A stretch of 64,000 bases of DNA from Tetracentron sinense (taxonomy: Eukaryota > Streptophyta > Magnoliopsida > Trochodendrales > Trochodendraceae), in the NCBI GenBank assembly GCA_015143295.1, contig CM026571.1:11164501-11228500 (forward strand), given 5' to 3'. The notes under the pieces were generated by a model that saw nothing but the letters and a program-made list of their open reading frames with translations, was not told where the DNA came from and did not search any database. Both the position numbers and the translations under genes were made by a program. Within the stretch, counting starts at the first letter, position 1. Each line of letters opens with the position of its first letter. Positions 1 through 10,342 of the stretch are shown here, piece by piece.

Positions 1-294
1 GAACTTAGAGCATTCCTAGCAGCCTCACCAAAATAACCAAAAGGTTATTTTGGTGAGCCAAATGGCTAAAAAGTGCTAAAAACTCTCTCCTGCAGCCTCA
101 CCAAAACTCAGCAAAATAAAGATTTGGGTTTGGTGAGTGTAATGGGTAAATTTTGTAAAAACCTAAGTATGGTAGTAACAAGCTCGTCCTCAGTGTGGTG
201 TTATCGTTTGAGCTCATTTCCGTCGTCTCTTCGACGACGGGCTCGTTGTCATATGGACGACGAGAACGTTGTCTACTGAACGACGACCCCGTGA

Positions 295-432
295 TCTCAC
301 AGACAACGATCACGTCTTCGTTCTGACGACGTACCCGTGGTCTCACAGACGACGATCACGTCTTCGTTCTGACGACGTACCCGTGGTCTCACAGATGACG
401 ATCACGTCTTCATTCTGACGACGTACCCGTCG
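295..432 (+). repeat. 46-bp tandem repeat inside the 5' LTR (3 copies)
   Basis: Three consecutive 46-bp units at 295-340, 341-386 and 387-432, each beginning TCTCACAGA and containing GATCACGTCTTC. The 3' LTR has only two units (from about 10500). Units are CGTC/GACG-rich and lie upstream of the TATA box, so they could be enhancer-like. That role is inference. Confidence 0.85.
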
Positions 433-744
433 TCTTATTGTCAACAACCCCGTATCCCAACACGTAATGAGATCCGGCGTTACTGCCCAGTCGCTTGGGA
501 CTGATCCTACCTCTACGATGGTAGGTGGGAAATGCTGTTTTGGCATTAAATGCAGCATTAAATGCCATTTAATGCTAGTCACCTCGGACGAGTTCCTACT
601 CTATGCCTGCTCTCTTTTGTATGCAGATACGCGTGCAGTACGAATGACCGGGAGATCTATTTAAAATGATTACTGAAGTACACATCAGAGATTGGAGGTG
701 TGCATGGACATCCATGAGTGCCCATGGCCATGGCAGGAGTGGCC

Positions 745-752
745 TATAAAAA
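745..752 (+). promoter_or_regulatory. LTR TATA box
   Basis: TATAAAAA in the context GGCCTATAAAAACC, conserved in the 3' LTR at 10904-10911. It is the likely core promoter for the retrotransposon transcript. Confidence 0.7.
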
Positions 753-975
753 CCTGTGAAAAACAGTGTGAAAAGAAAAAGAAATTTTCAAGAGCTAAGA
801 CCCTCAAATTCTCTGTATTTTCTTACTGTTTATCATCTTTTACACCTACTGACTTTATCATCGGAGTACAGGTCAGGGTGCCACACCCTCCACTCCAACC
901 TTCTACCGGTAAATCAGAGCGTGAGGAGGAGCTGCTGCTGACGCGTGTCCTTTCGGTAATTTCCCCTCACAAAAT

Positions 976-993
976 TGGCGCCGTCTGTGGGAA
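976..993 (+). other. Retrotransposon primer-binding site
   Basis: TGGCGCCGTCTGTGGGAA begins four bases after the 5' LTR end. It has the TGG expected opposite a tRNA CCA tail. The cognate tRNA would end ...ACGGCGCCA. I do not assign its identity without a tRNA search. Confidence 0.8.
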
Positions 994-1040
994 TCTTTAG
1001 CCGAAACCACCCTTTGCTCACACCACCTCTCTCGGTCAGC

Positions 1041-3065
1041 ATGGCAGACCAAACTCCTCAGTCTATCGTCGAAAACCAGCCCCCTCAAGCCATTCCCTGC
1101 ACCCCTTCCGTCATGCAAATGTTCGCATCAGGCCAATCTTCTGGATAACCAGAAAGGCCCATGACCATATCTGATCCCATCCTATTACTATTACAACAGC
1201 AACAGGCCACTCTGGCCCAGATAGTTAGCCAACAGCAGTCACTGAATGAGCGGCTTGATGCTTTAGAGCATGGTAACTTGGAGATCGATGACGAATCTCC
1301 TAGAGGGGGCTCTGCGGCTCGTAAACTCAATTTCCCTTCTTCCCCTCCCTCCAAAGTAACAGTCCCGATCTCGCCGTCTGCACCAGAGAATCTGGAGAAA
1401 AGATTCACTCTCACTCCTACTGACGAGGCTGCCTATCCTCGTTCTCTTGGTGCTCATGCTGAACAACGAGATCTCCGTGTCAGCAACGACGGGTTGAAGA
1501 CAGGCTTAACCCTCAAGGACGTGGAAGCCCTGATCAATGCTCGAGTCAGAGGAACGACGAGCGGGGCCTCTCTCGATCAATACGCTTAGAAGTACAAAGA
1601 CGAGGAGGAGACGTTCCCTTTCTCCAAGGAGATTGTCGAATCTTATACCCCATCAAAATTCGTGGTACCGAATTTTGTTAAGTTCGATTGGAGGAGAGAT
1701 CCTATTGACCACCTGACTGACTTCAAGAATGCAATGGCTGTCCGTAACCCGGATGATAATCTCCTCTGTAAAGCCTTCCCTAGCAGCCTGACTGGAGCGG
1801 CTGCGAGATGGTTCCGTAATCTACCCGCGGGGTCGATCAGGTGTATGGCTGATCTGAGGTCAGTTTTCATTGACCAGTACATCATTAACAAGAAGAAGAA
1901 AGCAGGCGCAGATTCACTCTTCGCCATGCGAATGATGTCGGCGGAATCCCTTAGAGAATTTATTCAACGGTTTACCGATGAAGTCTCTAATATCGATAAA
2001 ATCGAAGACTGCACTTGCATAGCGGCCTTCAAGAATGCCATACCCAAGAGTTCTAAGCTCTACGAATCTCTTGCCCTTGACTGTCCAATCAAGATGGACG
2101 AGCTGATAGTCCGTGCCTCTAAGTACGGGAGGATGGAAGAAGATATTGCAGCAACGACGAGACCCAGAGCACGAGGGGTAGATGCTGTCGAGTGGGGAAG
2201 CAAATCCTCCTCGAAGAGAGGGAAGAGACCAAAGTATGAATCATCTTCCAGCGACGAGGAACCACGGAGACGCACACGACAGGAAAAAGTGGTGTACGTT
2301 GAACGACGGGAAGAACCGAACCGACACTCGTTGGGAGTCCGCCAAGATTTAGACTCATCAAGGAGGATGGATCTACGTCCCAACTCCCAACGGCGGGACG
2401 ACCGTGCCTATCAGAGACAAGAGGAACCCGGGCATTACAAGGAGAGAGAGAATCGGACAACAGAAAGACGTCCTTTTGTATCTCGCGCTGGTCAAGTCAA
2501 CTTCTCAGCGAGCCCGGCGACGATTATGAAGACGATGGAAGACAAACCGTACTTCGAATGGCCAGCACGGACCGTTCGTGATGTTACCTCGGGACCCAGG
2601 GCGCATGAGTATTGTCAGTACCACAAGTGCCACGGGCACCTTACAAATCGTTGTCGCATCCTAAGAGAGTATCTGGAAAGATTAGTCCGTGAAGGCTATC
2701 TGGGAGAGTACGTGGACTCTGGAAGAGGAGAAGGGCGTATTACAGATCCACCTACTCGATCTCATGAGGGAGAGCCATCTGGTCATATGGGCCGAGGCGG
2801 AGAAGCTCCGAAGGGAGTTATAAATGTCATCCATCGCGCTCGGGTACCGGAAGTAGATATTGAGCAGCAGTTCCGAGCAAAGGCAAGGAAGTTATCACAC
2901 GTGGCGAAAGTTTGTCAGGTGCGATCGACAACGAAGGAAGTCGAGCAGGCCTTATCGTTCACTGATCAGGACATGACAACTGTGGTCAGGCCTCACTACG
3001 ATGCTCTTGTCTTGACAATGCGAATTGGCGATTTTGACATCAGGCGAGTGCTCGTTGACCCGGAA
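1041..3065 (+). pseudogene. gag: gag of the Tat retrotransposon, disrupted
   Basis: Gag would form the virus-like particle. The first ATG at 1041 opens a frame that continues into the long reading frame from 1662, but two in-frame stops (TAA 1146-1148, TAG 1587-1589) interrupt it. The N-terminal part is glutamine-rich with a predicted coiled coil. The middle holds the conserved gag core (WRRDPIDHLTDFKNAM..., ARWFRNLP). An arginine/glutamate-rich linker follows, then one cysteine-histidine knuckle (YCQYHKCHGHLTNRC, about 2614-2658). The frame fuses toward protease but is lost at about 3060. No functional Gag can be made from this copy without readthrough. Confidence 0.85.
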
Positions 3066-3424
3066 GTGGGGCAGATATCCTGTATCTCCATGCTTTCGCA
3101 AAGATGGAGTTGGACCCGACGGTTCTCGTCCCTGCACAGACCCCCTTGATAGGATTCGACGGAAGCTCGATGCAACCCGTAGGAGAAGTCGTCCTACCGG
3201 TCGAAGCTGGACCTATCATCCTGTCCACCCGGTTCTCCATTGTCGACGCGCCGTCCCCATACAATGCCATCTTGGGGCGATGGTGGACTCACGAAATGAG
3301 AGCTGTTCCGTCTTCCTATTATCAGGTACTGAAATTTCCTACTCCAGACGGACCCAGTGAAATACGAGGAGACCAGCTAGCATCACAGAAGTGTGATTAT
3401 GCCCCACCCGACCTATTCAAATAG
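2985..3424 (+). pseudogene. retrotransposon aspartic protease, frameshifted
   Basis: The region before the active site (PHYDALVLTMRIGDF, RRVLVDP) reads in the gag frame. Immediately after the catalytic aspartate, the remaining protease similarity continues in another frame from about 3065 (MELDPTVLVP..., PYNAILGRWW, typical of the protease C-terminal half). One base therefore appears to be missing at about 3060-3066, inside the active-site segment. An in-frame TAG follows at 3422-3424. The family would cleave the Gag-Pol polyprotein. This copy cannot. Confidence 0.8.
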
Positions 3425-4913
3425 CAATTACAGGTCGGGTCCGTGGAAGAGGAGAACCCGGGTGAATCGTTGACGAACCACTCTGTTGAACCCACGAAGC
3501 TTGTCAACCTGGGGACGGAGAACGAGCCAAGGACGCTACAAATTGGGACCTGTTTGACAGCGGACGAAGAGCAGGAGTTGATAAATTTTCTGAGGAAGAA
3601 TCTTGATGTTTTCGCTTGGTCCCACGAGGACATGACGGGTATCAATCCTGAAATCATCTGTCACCATCTCAACGTTGATCCCGTAGTGAATCCAGTTAAA
3701 CAGAAACCTCGCAGACTTGCTCCGGCGTACCATGAGGCCGTCAATGAAGAGATTGATAAGTTAATTCAGCACGGGTTCATTCGTGAGGTCCAATATCCGG
3801 AGTGGATAGCCAATGTAGTAGCTGTTCCGAAGAAGAACGGGAAAGTCAGAGTCTGTATTAATTTCACTAATGTTAATAAAGCTTGTCCGAAAGACTTCTT
3901 CCCGGTTCCTAGAATCGATAGACTTATCACTGCCACCGCGGGTCACGAGATGTTGAGCTTCATGGACGGGTATTCGGGTTACAATCAAATCCTCTTAGTT
4001 GAGGACGATTAAGAGAAGACGGCCTTCATAACGGAGCGTGGCCTGTTCTGTTACCGGGTCATGCCCTTTGGCCTGAAGAATGCCGGGGCCACTTATCAAC
4101 GGTTAATGAATCTGATGTTTGGACCCTTGCTTGGTAAATCGGTGGAGGTGTACATTGACGATATCGTTGTGAAAAGCCGGACTCGGGTCTCTCTTGTAGC
4201 CGACTTGGCGGAGCCGTTTTCTATTTTACGTACTTTCAATCTGAAGTTAAATCCTGAGAAATGTACATTCGGCGTCACCTCAGGCAAATTCCTTGGTTAC
4301 CTCGTCAGTCAACGGGGCATCGAAGCAAATCCCACGCAAATCCGTGCTCTGATAGATATGCCGAACCGAAGACAAGGAAAAAAGTTCAAAAACTGACAGG
4401 ACGTATCGCTGCTCTCAACCGGTTTATATCAAAGTCTTCTGACCGTTGTAGACCTTTGTTCGAGTTATTGAGGAATGATTCCGTTTTCAGGTGGACAGAA
4501 GAGTGTTCCCGGTCTTTCGCCGCCTTGAAGACGTACCTAGGCTCCGCTCCGATCCTCTCTGTACCTGAACCTGGTGAAGTGTTGTACCTCTACCTCTCCG
4601 TTTCGGAACGAGCCATTGGCTCCGTGCTGCTCAGAAGTCATAACGGCGTAAAGAAGCCTATTTATTTCGTCAGCAAAACATTCCACAAGGCAGAATCCAA
4701 CTATAGCAGAATGGAGAAGGTATGCCTGGCTCTTGTCTTTTCTACTGAAAAGTTACGTCCTTATTTTCAGGCACATACCACGTCGTCATCACCACGTACC
4801 CTTTGAAAACTGTGTTGGGGCGACCTGAAACTGCGGGACGTATGTCAAAGTGGGCAGTGGCACTCAGCAAGTTCGATATCCAATATCAGGCCCGAACCGC
4901 AGAGAAAGGGTAG
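3425..4913 (+). pseudogene. pol: reverse transcriptase and RNase H of the Tat element, disrupted
   Basis: Ty3/gypsy reverse transcriptase blocks are clear: VPKKNGKVRVC, FMDGYSGYNQI, MPFGLKNAGATYQ, and the catalytic YIDD at about 4151-4162. RNase H follows (PIYFVSKTFHKAE..., then GRMSKWAVALSKFDIQYQ). Damage includes an in-frame TAA at 4010-4012 just after DGYSGYNQILL, a frame change near 4365, another near 4770, and TAG at 4911-4913. The catalytic YIDD motif itself survives. The normal role is copying genomic RNA into DNA in the cytoplasmic particle. Confidence 0.88.
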
Positions 4914-5440
4914 GCCGTTGCAAGCTTCCTAGCCGATTTCCCCGTGGAGGAGGCCGAAACTTCAGTAGAGCCCGACCGTCATGAGCTCCCAGACGATGTG
5001 GAGGAGGATACCGTTGTGGAAGACGAGGCGGAAGATGGAACCAAACTGACGATGTGGTGCGACTGGGTCTTGTACGTAGATGGGTCGTCTAATGTCAGCG
5101 GTTCGGGACTTGGTGCTGTTCTTGTCAGCCCAGATCATGTTAAAGTACAAAAGTTGACGCGTCTTGGTTATGCTGCCTCCAATAATGAAGCTGAATATGA
5201 AGCGTTAATACTTGGGTTGCAAAGTGCCCGAGAGTTGGGAATTTCTAAACTCCGAGTGTTCTGTAATTCACAGCTCGTGGTGAACCAAGTCAACGGTACC
5301 TATGAATGTCGAGATGAGCGGATGAGACGCTACGCTGCTTACAAGAACAACGAAAGGCCTTTGATGTCATCGAGATTAAACATGTCCGAAGGGACGATAA
5401 CAGGCATGCTGATGCATTGGCCTACCTCGCCTCGATGATG
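4914..5440 (+). pseudogene. archaeal-type additional RNase H (aRNH), Tat hallmark
   Basis: The stretch contains WVLYVDGSSN, GLGAVLVSPDH, ASNNEAEYEALILGL and LRVFCNSQLVVNQV. These are the characteristic aspartate/glutamate motifs of the second RNase H found between pol RNase H and integrase in Tat/Ogre-type elements. It is separated from the first RNase H by an acidic linker (EEDTVVEDEAED). The frame is lost at about 5340, after YECRDERMRRY, and continues in another frame (HWPTSPR versus MAYLASMM...). The domain itself is nearly complete, but its connection to integrase is broken. Confidence 0.85.
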
Positions 5441-5640
5441 CAAACTGATGAACCCAAGACAATCCTCATTGAGTATAAGCAATATCCCTCAATTGAACTG
5501 CAAACTCAACGAACGGTGTTGTCCGTAAATCAAGTGCCAAGCTGGATGACGGGCATAATAACTTACTTGAAGGATGAAATTCTCCCTCCGACACGAAGGA
5601 AGCAAGACGAATACAATATAAAGCTCCCCGTTATACCCTT

Positions 5641-6780
5641 GTGGATGGGGAACTGTACCTTAAATCCTTTGGAGGACCCCTTTTGAGATGCGTGCATCCT
5701 GAAGACGTAGAGAAGATCTTAGCCGAGCTCCACGAGGGGATTTGCGGCATCAATTCGGGAGGACGGACTATCGCTCATCGTGCTTTGGGGCAGGGATATT
5801 TTTGGCCATACATGCAAGCTGACGCACAGAAGTACGTACAAAAATGCAGTCAATGTCAGCGTCATGCGAAATTAATTCATGCCCCCCCTCAGGAACTCAA
5901 CATCGTATCTCAACCTTGGCCTTTCGCTCGTTGGGGACTTGATATCGTAGGACCCTTTCCTAAGGCTCCCGGTAATCTAACTTTTCTGCTGGTAGCTACG
6001 GATTACTTCTCCCGGTGGATTGAGGCTGTTCCACTGGCGCGTATTAGAGAGCAAGAAGTGAAGAAGTTCTTGTGGGAACATATTGTCTGTAGATTCGGCA
6101 TTCCGCAGTCCATCATTTCTGATAACGGGAAGCAGTTCTCAGGAAAACTCATTGCCGACTTTTGCCGAGAGTTGAAAATCAAGCATATCTTCTCTTCTCC
6201 TTATTATCCTCAGGGGAATGGCCTTGCCGAAGCAGCTAACAAGAATATTTTGAATGCCCTCAAAAGAAGACTGGAAGATTCCAAGGGAAAGTGGACCAGC
6301 GAGTTACATAATGCGTTGTGGGGATACAGGACAACACCGCGGAGCCCTACGAACGAGACCCCGTTCTCTTTGGCATACGGGGCGGAGGCTGTCATTCCCA
6401 CCGAAGTCTGCCTACCAACAACACGTTCCCGAAAGCACGGAGAGGAAGACAAAAGCGTCGAATTAATGGCTATTCATTTAGACTTGCTGGAAGAAAAGCG
6501 GGAAGATGCCAATATTCAGATGAAACGGTATCAGCAACAATTACGAAAGGCATACAACAAGAAAGTACGGAAAATGATTCTTCAAGTCGGAGATCTCGTT
6601 CTTCGAAAAGTCTTCCAAAATACACGAGAAGTCAATAGCGGAAAACTGGGTCCCAACTGGGAAGGGCCATACATCGTGGACCGTGTCGGGAGTCCCGGGG
6701 TGTACTACCTTAAAGACCTACAAGGTAATGTAATTCAGAAGTCGTGGAACATCATGAATTTAAAGCAATTTTTCCAATAA
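5641..6780 (+). CDS. integrase domain of the Tat retrotransposon (open)
   Basis: This is an uninterrupted frame of about 380 codons ending at TAA 6778-6780. It contains the zinc-binding HHCC module (LHEGICG, IAHRAL, CSQCQRHAK). The catalytic core follows: WGLDIVGPFPKA with the first Asp, SDNGKQFSG with the second Asp, and the Glu in NGLAEAANK. The C-terminal domain has VGDLVLRKVF and GKLGPNWEGPY. No chromodomain follows, as expected for Tat elements. It is part of the pol polyprotein, so the ATG at 5641 is not a biological start. The upstream link lies in another frame (5417-5686). Among the sense domains this is the only one fully open. Confidence 0.88.
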   Translation: MDGELYLKSFGGPLLRCVHPEDVEKILAELHEGICGINSGGRTIAHRALGQGYFWPYMQADAQKYVQKCSQCQRHAKLIHAPPQELNIVSQPWPFARWGLDIVGPFPKAPGNLTFLLVATDYFSRWIEAVPLARIREQEVKKFLWEHIVCRFGIPQSIISDNGKQFSGKLIADFCRELKIKHIFSSPYYPQGNGLAEAANKNILNALKRRLEDSKGKWTSELHNALWGYRTTPRSPTNETPFSLAYGAEAVIPTEVCLPTTRSRKHGEEDKSVELMAIHLDLLEEKREDANIQMKRYQQQLRKAYNKKVRKMILQVGDLVLRKVFQNTREVNSGKLGPNWEGPYIVDRVGSPGVYYLKDLQGNVIQKSWNIMNLKQFFQ

Positions 6781-6866
6781 ACTTGCGCGTTATGAGCATT
6801 TGATATGAGCATGTGATCAATCGTTTTTATTTACATATCCAGTACTTGGTAAAATGTTCTAGATGT

Positions 6867-7142
6867 GTTACCACAACGGGTGCATTTCACTCGCACAGAG
6901 TACTCACCACGGGACACAGGTGGCTCATACAAAGGAATTGCCATCTGAGCATATTGGTGGCTTATACTAATGGAATGTCCTCTGAGCATAGTGTCCCACC
7001 ACGAGTTACCACGGCGGGTGCATTTCACACGAACAGGGTACTCACCACGGGACACAAGTGGCTCATACAAAGGAATTGCCATCTGAGCATACTGGTGGCT
7101 TATACTAATGGAATGTCCTCTGAGCATGGTGTCCCACCACGA
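6867..7142 (+). repeat. tandem repeat of about 138 bp, two copies, after integrase
   Basis: Two units (6867-7003 and 7004-7142) each run GTTACCAC...GGGACACA...CCCACCACGA with few differences. A third GTTACCAT begins at 7143 but stops. Tandem repeats between integrase and the 3' LTR are common in Tat-lineage elements. No coding function is apparent. Confidence 0.85.
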
Positions 7143-7448
7143 GTTACCATAAGTTCGTCTTTATGAAATGGACTTTTTGTCGAATTACGTCCGTAGTGTT
7201 AATCCGCGTCTTTGACAACCCGTTATTAGAATGATATAGTGAATTATATTCGTTATGAGATTTGTATCCAATCACGAGTTAATTATGTGCTATTTGTCTT
7301 ATTCGAACGAGATGACTATTCCGGATCAATCGGTTGCAACACAATGACCACAAAAGGAGATATATATATAAAATTTTTATTGACAGGAGTCGAACATAAG
7401 TACAGCCGATACAAAATATGAAATGTAAGGGATAGGAAGGAGGAAAGA

Positions 7449-9786
7449 TCAGTCTTCGCCAACGTCAACGACCACGACAGCGTCATCAGGAACGATCGGA
7501 ACGTTGTCGGCAACAACAGCGGGATCGGCAGAAGCAGCTTCAACTGGAACCTCGGGGAGAACGGGAGATGGTCCAATAGGTGACGGGGGTTGCCCCCCTC
7601 CTTGTACCTCGGGCTCTTCACCGAGCGGGAACTCCATGCCCACAGCCTTAGAACGAGTAGCCTCGTCCTTCGATTGCTGGGGAGACTCTACCAGTCGTCC
7701 CGATTCTCGGAGCTCGTTCATCAGCTCCTTCTCCGTCTCAACCCGATCTTCAGCTATCAGCCGTTCCATCTCTGTCTGGAAGTGGGCTCGAAGAGACTCC
7801 GTTAAAGCCTCCTTGGCGGCTTCAACCTCCTTGTCCCTCACGGTCGCGGCCTCCTCAAGCTGTTCGGCCAACGCTGCCTTCTCGGCTTCAGTCGCCTCTA
7901 GCCGTTGACGGAGAGTGTTCACGATCTCGTCCATCTCGCTTATCCGAAGGACGGACCTCTCGGCCTGTTCCACCGCCGCCTTCTCTCCTTCCATCGCCTT
8001 ACGGGCTACGTCCCGAGCTTTGTCCCGTTGTTTCACGGCCGTGGCAATCGTGCCTTTAGCAGACCGCAAGTCAGCTTTGACGGACATCAACTCGTGGTTC
8101 AGCCGTTTCACGTCCTCGGCCCCTCTCCTCTCCAGGTCAAGGACTTTGTCCCTCAGCCCATTGGCAGTATGCCTGTTTTCGGCGGTGACCTCGTACATCC
8201 CGGCGAGCATGTTGCCCAACTAAAAAAAAAAAAAAGGAGATAGAGATGGTATCAAAAAAAAAAAACACCGTACCGTGGCAACAGCTCGACTCGCGGCACT
8301 GAACATCCCCATCCAGTGCAAGTCTCTTGTTGCGGCTATATCCGCTGGGAGTCTCATCGCCAACATCATCGATGTGGCAATGGAGTCGTGCTGCATCGCC
8401 GAATCGACGACGGTAGGACGAGTATATCCTCTGGGGAAGACGGGATTCCACAGCTCAGCGGGGCTCCCCATGGTGATCCTCTCTCGAGGAGGGGCAGAAG
8501 ACGGAGAAGCAGAAGATGAAGCCACGTTTGCGGCTGGTGAGGAAGTAGAGGCCGGGACAATCACAGGGGCAGCCGTATCTGCCACAGTAGACGGAGTAGC
8601 CACGACGTCAACGGGAGGGCCGGTGCTAATAATTGGAGGTTCCTCCACGGGGGTACCACTCCCCTCGCCGAATGTTGCGGCTTGAGTAGACGACACCCCG
8701 GCTGACTCCCGTTCTCGAACCCGTTGATCGTGCTCCGCCTCTCGCTGAGCTTTCTTCGCCTTCAGAGCTTTGAGAGCTTCTACCCTCTCTCTTTTCTCCG
8801 TCTTCTTATCCGCCGCGGATAGACGGGAGGGACGAGAAGGGCGAGGAGGACGAGTCAACGTTGGAGCATGTGAGGATCGCGGTGGTAAGGGAAGTTGGTC
8901 AGCCATGTCTTCCTCTATCTCTTCGTCAAGGAAAGCTGCCGGCCCGAGCGGTCTCTGTGGCGGTGGATGAGCTGGTCGGCGAGACTTTCAAGGTAAGGTC
9001 CCTGCTTCTACAGTGGACCCTGTCTTTTGAGCAGAGGACGGCTTCCAGGTAACGTAAGCGTCCCCTTTATCAAGGCGAACCTTCCGAAGCATGTACTCTT
9101 CTTCCTCAGAAAGGTCAGAAAAATGTGGCTTAGAAGCCTCTGCAGAAAGAGCGAAACGTTATTAGCCATGTAACAGGAATACGTTTCAGAACAGACGACA
9201 GAGAACGATTGAAAAGTAGCAGACCTGAAGTAAATTCGTGGGGAACAGGATGGGCAGTCTCTGCCCTCCAAGCTCCGGAGACCACGAAAGGCATCTCCTT
9301 CCAGTCCCGTTCCACATCAGGGAGGTGTGAGATGATGTCGGGGATCCTGGGTTTTTGCCTCCAGGTGAAGTACGTTTTCTTTCCCTCAACTACCCCGGGA
9401 CACTTCACGACGTGACGGAAGTGGAAGACGTGCCTGGCCTCTACATTGTACCCGTCTTTGTTGAACTTGTCCATCAGAGACATGTATTTGTAGAACTTCG
9501 GGTGCATTTGCCCCGGGGCAACTTGAAGGGCGGACAGGACGGAGTCCGCGATGGGAGATAGGGGAAATCGAAGTCCAGCCTCGAACTGGGCGAGGTAGAC
9601 GATAGTGCAGGAAGAACGGTGGTCGTGAAGAACGTCTTCTTCCTCAAAGTGAATGTGAACTTCAAGTGCATATCTGACAACTGGTTTGGTTTTGGGTTTG
9701 GAAACACTGGTAATAACACCGTGAGGGGCACTGCCTGAACAACTGGCCTCATCGGCACTGTCTATCCTAACTACTTCGGCAGACAT
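7449..9786 (-). CDS. antisense three-exon gene of the Tat element (coiled-coil, putative plant gypsy-type transposon protein), one internal stop
   Basis: Read on the minus strand, the ATG at 9786 starts a 187-codon exon (9786-9225). A GT-AG intron follows (9224-9140), then exon 2 (9139-8274), a second GT-AG intron (8273-8220) and exon 3 (8219-7449). Exons 1 and 2 total 1428 nt and exon 3 is 771 nt, so the frame is kept for 732 codons plus stop. Exons 1-2 contain a globular part (HIHFEEEDVLHDHRSS, FRHVVKCPGV, MPFVVSGAWRAE). This resembles the 'putative gypsy type transposon' domain known from antisense ORFs of Tat elements. Exon 2 ends in a Pro/Ser/Ala-rich stretch. Exon 3 is a long Glu/Lys/Ala coiled coil with an acidic tail. 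A single TGA at 8990-8988 (about codon 238) breaks an otherwise open frame. The function is unknown. Confidence 0.75.
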
Positions 9787-10002
9787 GGTGGCAAACAAGT
9801 AGAAAAAGAAAAAGAATACAGGGAAACGATCACAGAACAAAAGAAAAAGAGGAGGATCTTACCAAAACTGTATCTAGGAAGCAAGGAGCACAGCCGGAGA
9901 AGAGAGAAGAACAGAACAGCAGACCGTCGGTGAGAAGAAATTCCGGCAGAGTAACAGAAGGCAAGAATTCGAACGAAGAAGATGAAGTACTAGGCCTTCA
10001 GT

Positions 10003-10010
10003 ACTTATAG
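10003..10010 (-). promoter_or_regulatory. possible TATA box of the antisense Tat gene
   Basis: On the minus strand the sequence is CTATAAGT, about 220 bp upstream of the antisense ATG. Nothing else coding lies between 9787 and the polypurine tract, so this stretch probably holds the antisense promoter and leader. Inferred from motif and position only. Confidence 0.4.
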
Positions 10011-10329
10011 ACCAGTCCATAACTCGAAGGACGATAATGACCTCGATCTATACCGTACGCGTGTCCACGCATGCAGACAACGTGAAGGGCAGGATGATCT
10101 TCTGACCGAGTTAAATAACCGTCGGGAAAAACGAAGCGTTCGAAAGTTAATGATGACAGCCTGCCAAGCATTTATGAGGTATGACGTTTCGGCACGCGCA
10201 ATACAGCTGGCACGACGCTGCGTCTTCGCGTGCAGAGTACGTGACCTATCGCCATTCTGAGGTTAGCTGTATCTTCTCCTCCGTCGTTTCGCTATATTTA
10301 TGACATTCTGAACCACGTTCAAAGTATCA

Positions 10330-10342
10330 TAAAGGGGCAATT
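10330..10342 (+). other. polypurine tract
   Basis: TAAAGGGGCAATT lies immediately before the 3' LTR start at 10343. Its position and purine run fit the plus-strand primer site. Confidence 0.7.

Larger units (their letters stand above)
138..971 (+). repeat. 5' LTR
   Basis: It starts TGTAATGGGTAAATT and ends CCCCTCACA. It is 834 bp, versus 788 bp for the 3' copy. The 46-bp difference is one extra internal tandem unit. It contains a TATA box at 745-752. Confidence 0.93.

Noticed and set aside
98..582. Minus-strand frames rich in RRVRRQNEDVIV repeats
   Set aside because: They are translations of the 46-bp tandem repeat inside the LTR and recur in the 3' LTR. They show no coding features.
1041..6780. 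Endogenous pararetrovirus or envelope-bearing element
   Set aside because: Domain order gag-PR-RT-RH-aRNH-INT with LTRs, no movement protein and no envelope-like ORF. It fits a Tat-lineage Ty3/gypsy retrotransposon.
7504..8223. Plus-strand Ser/Ala/Thr-rich open frames opposite the antisense gene
   Set aside because: They mirror the Glu/Lys/Ala coiled-coil gene on the minus strand, which has splice signals and domain similarity.
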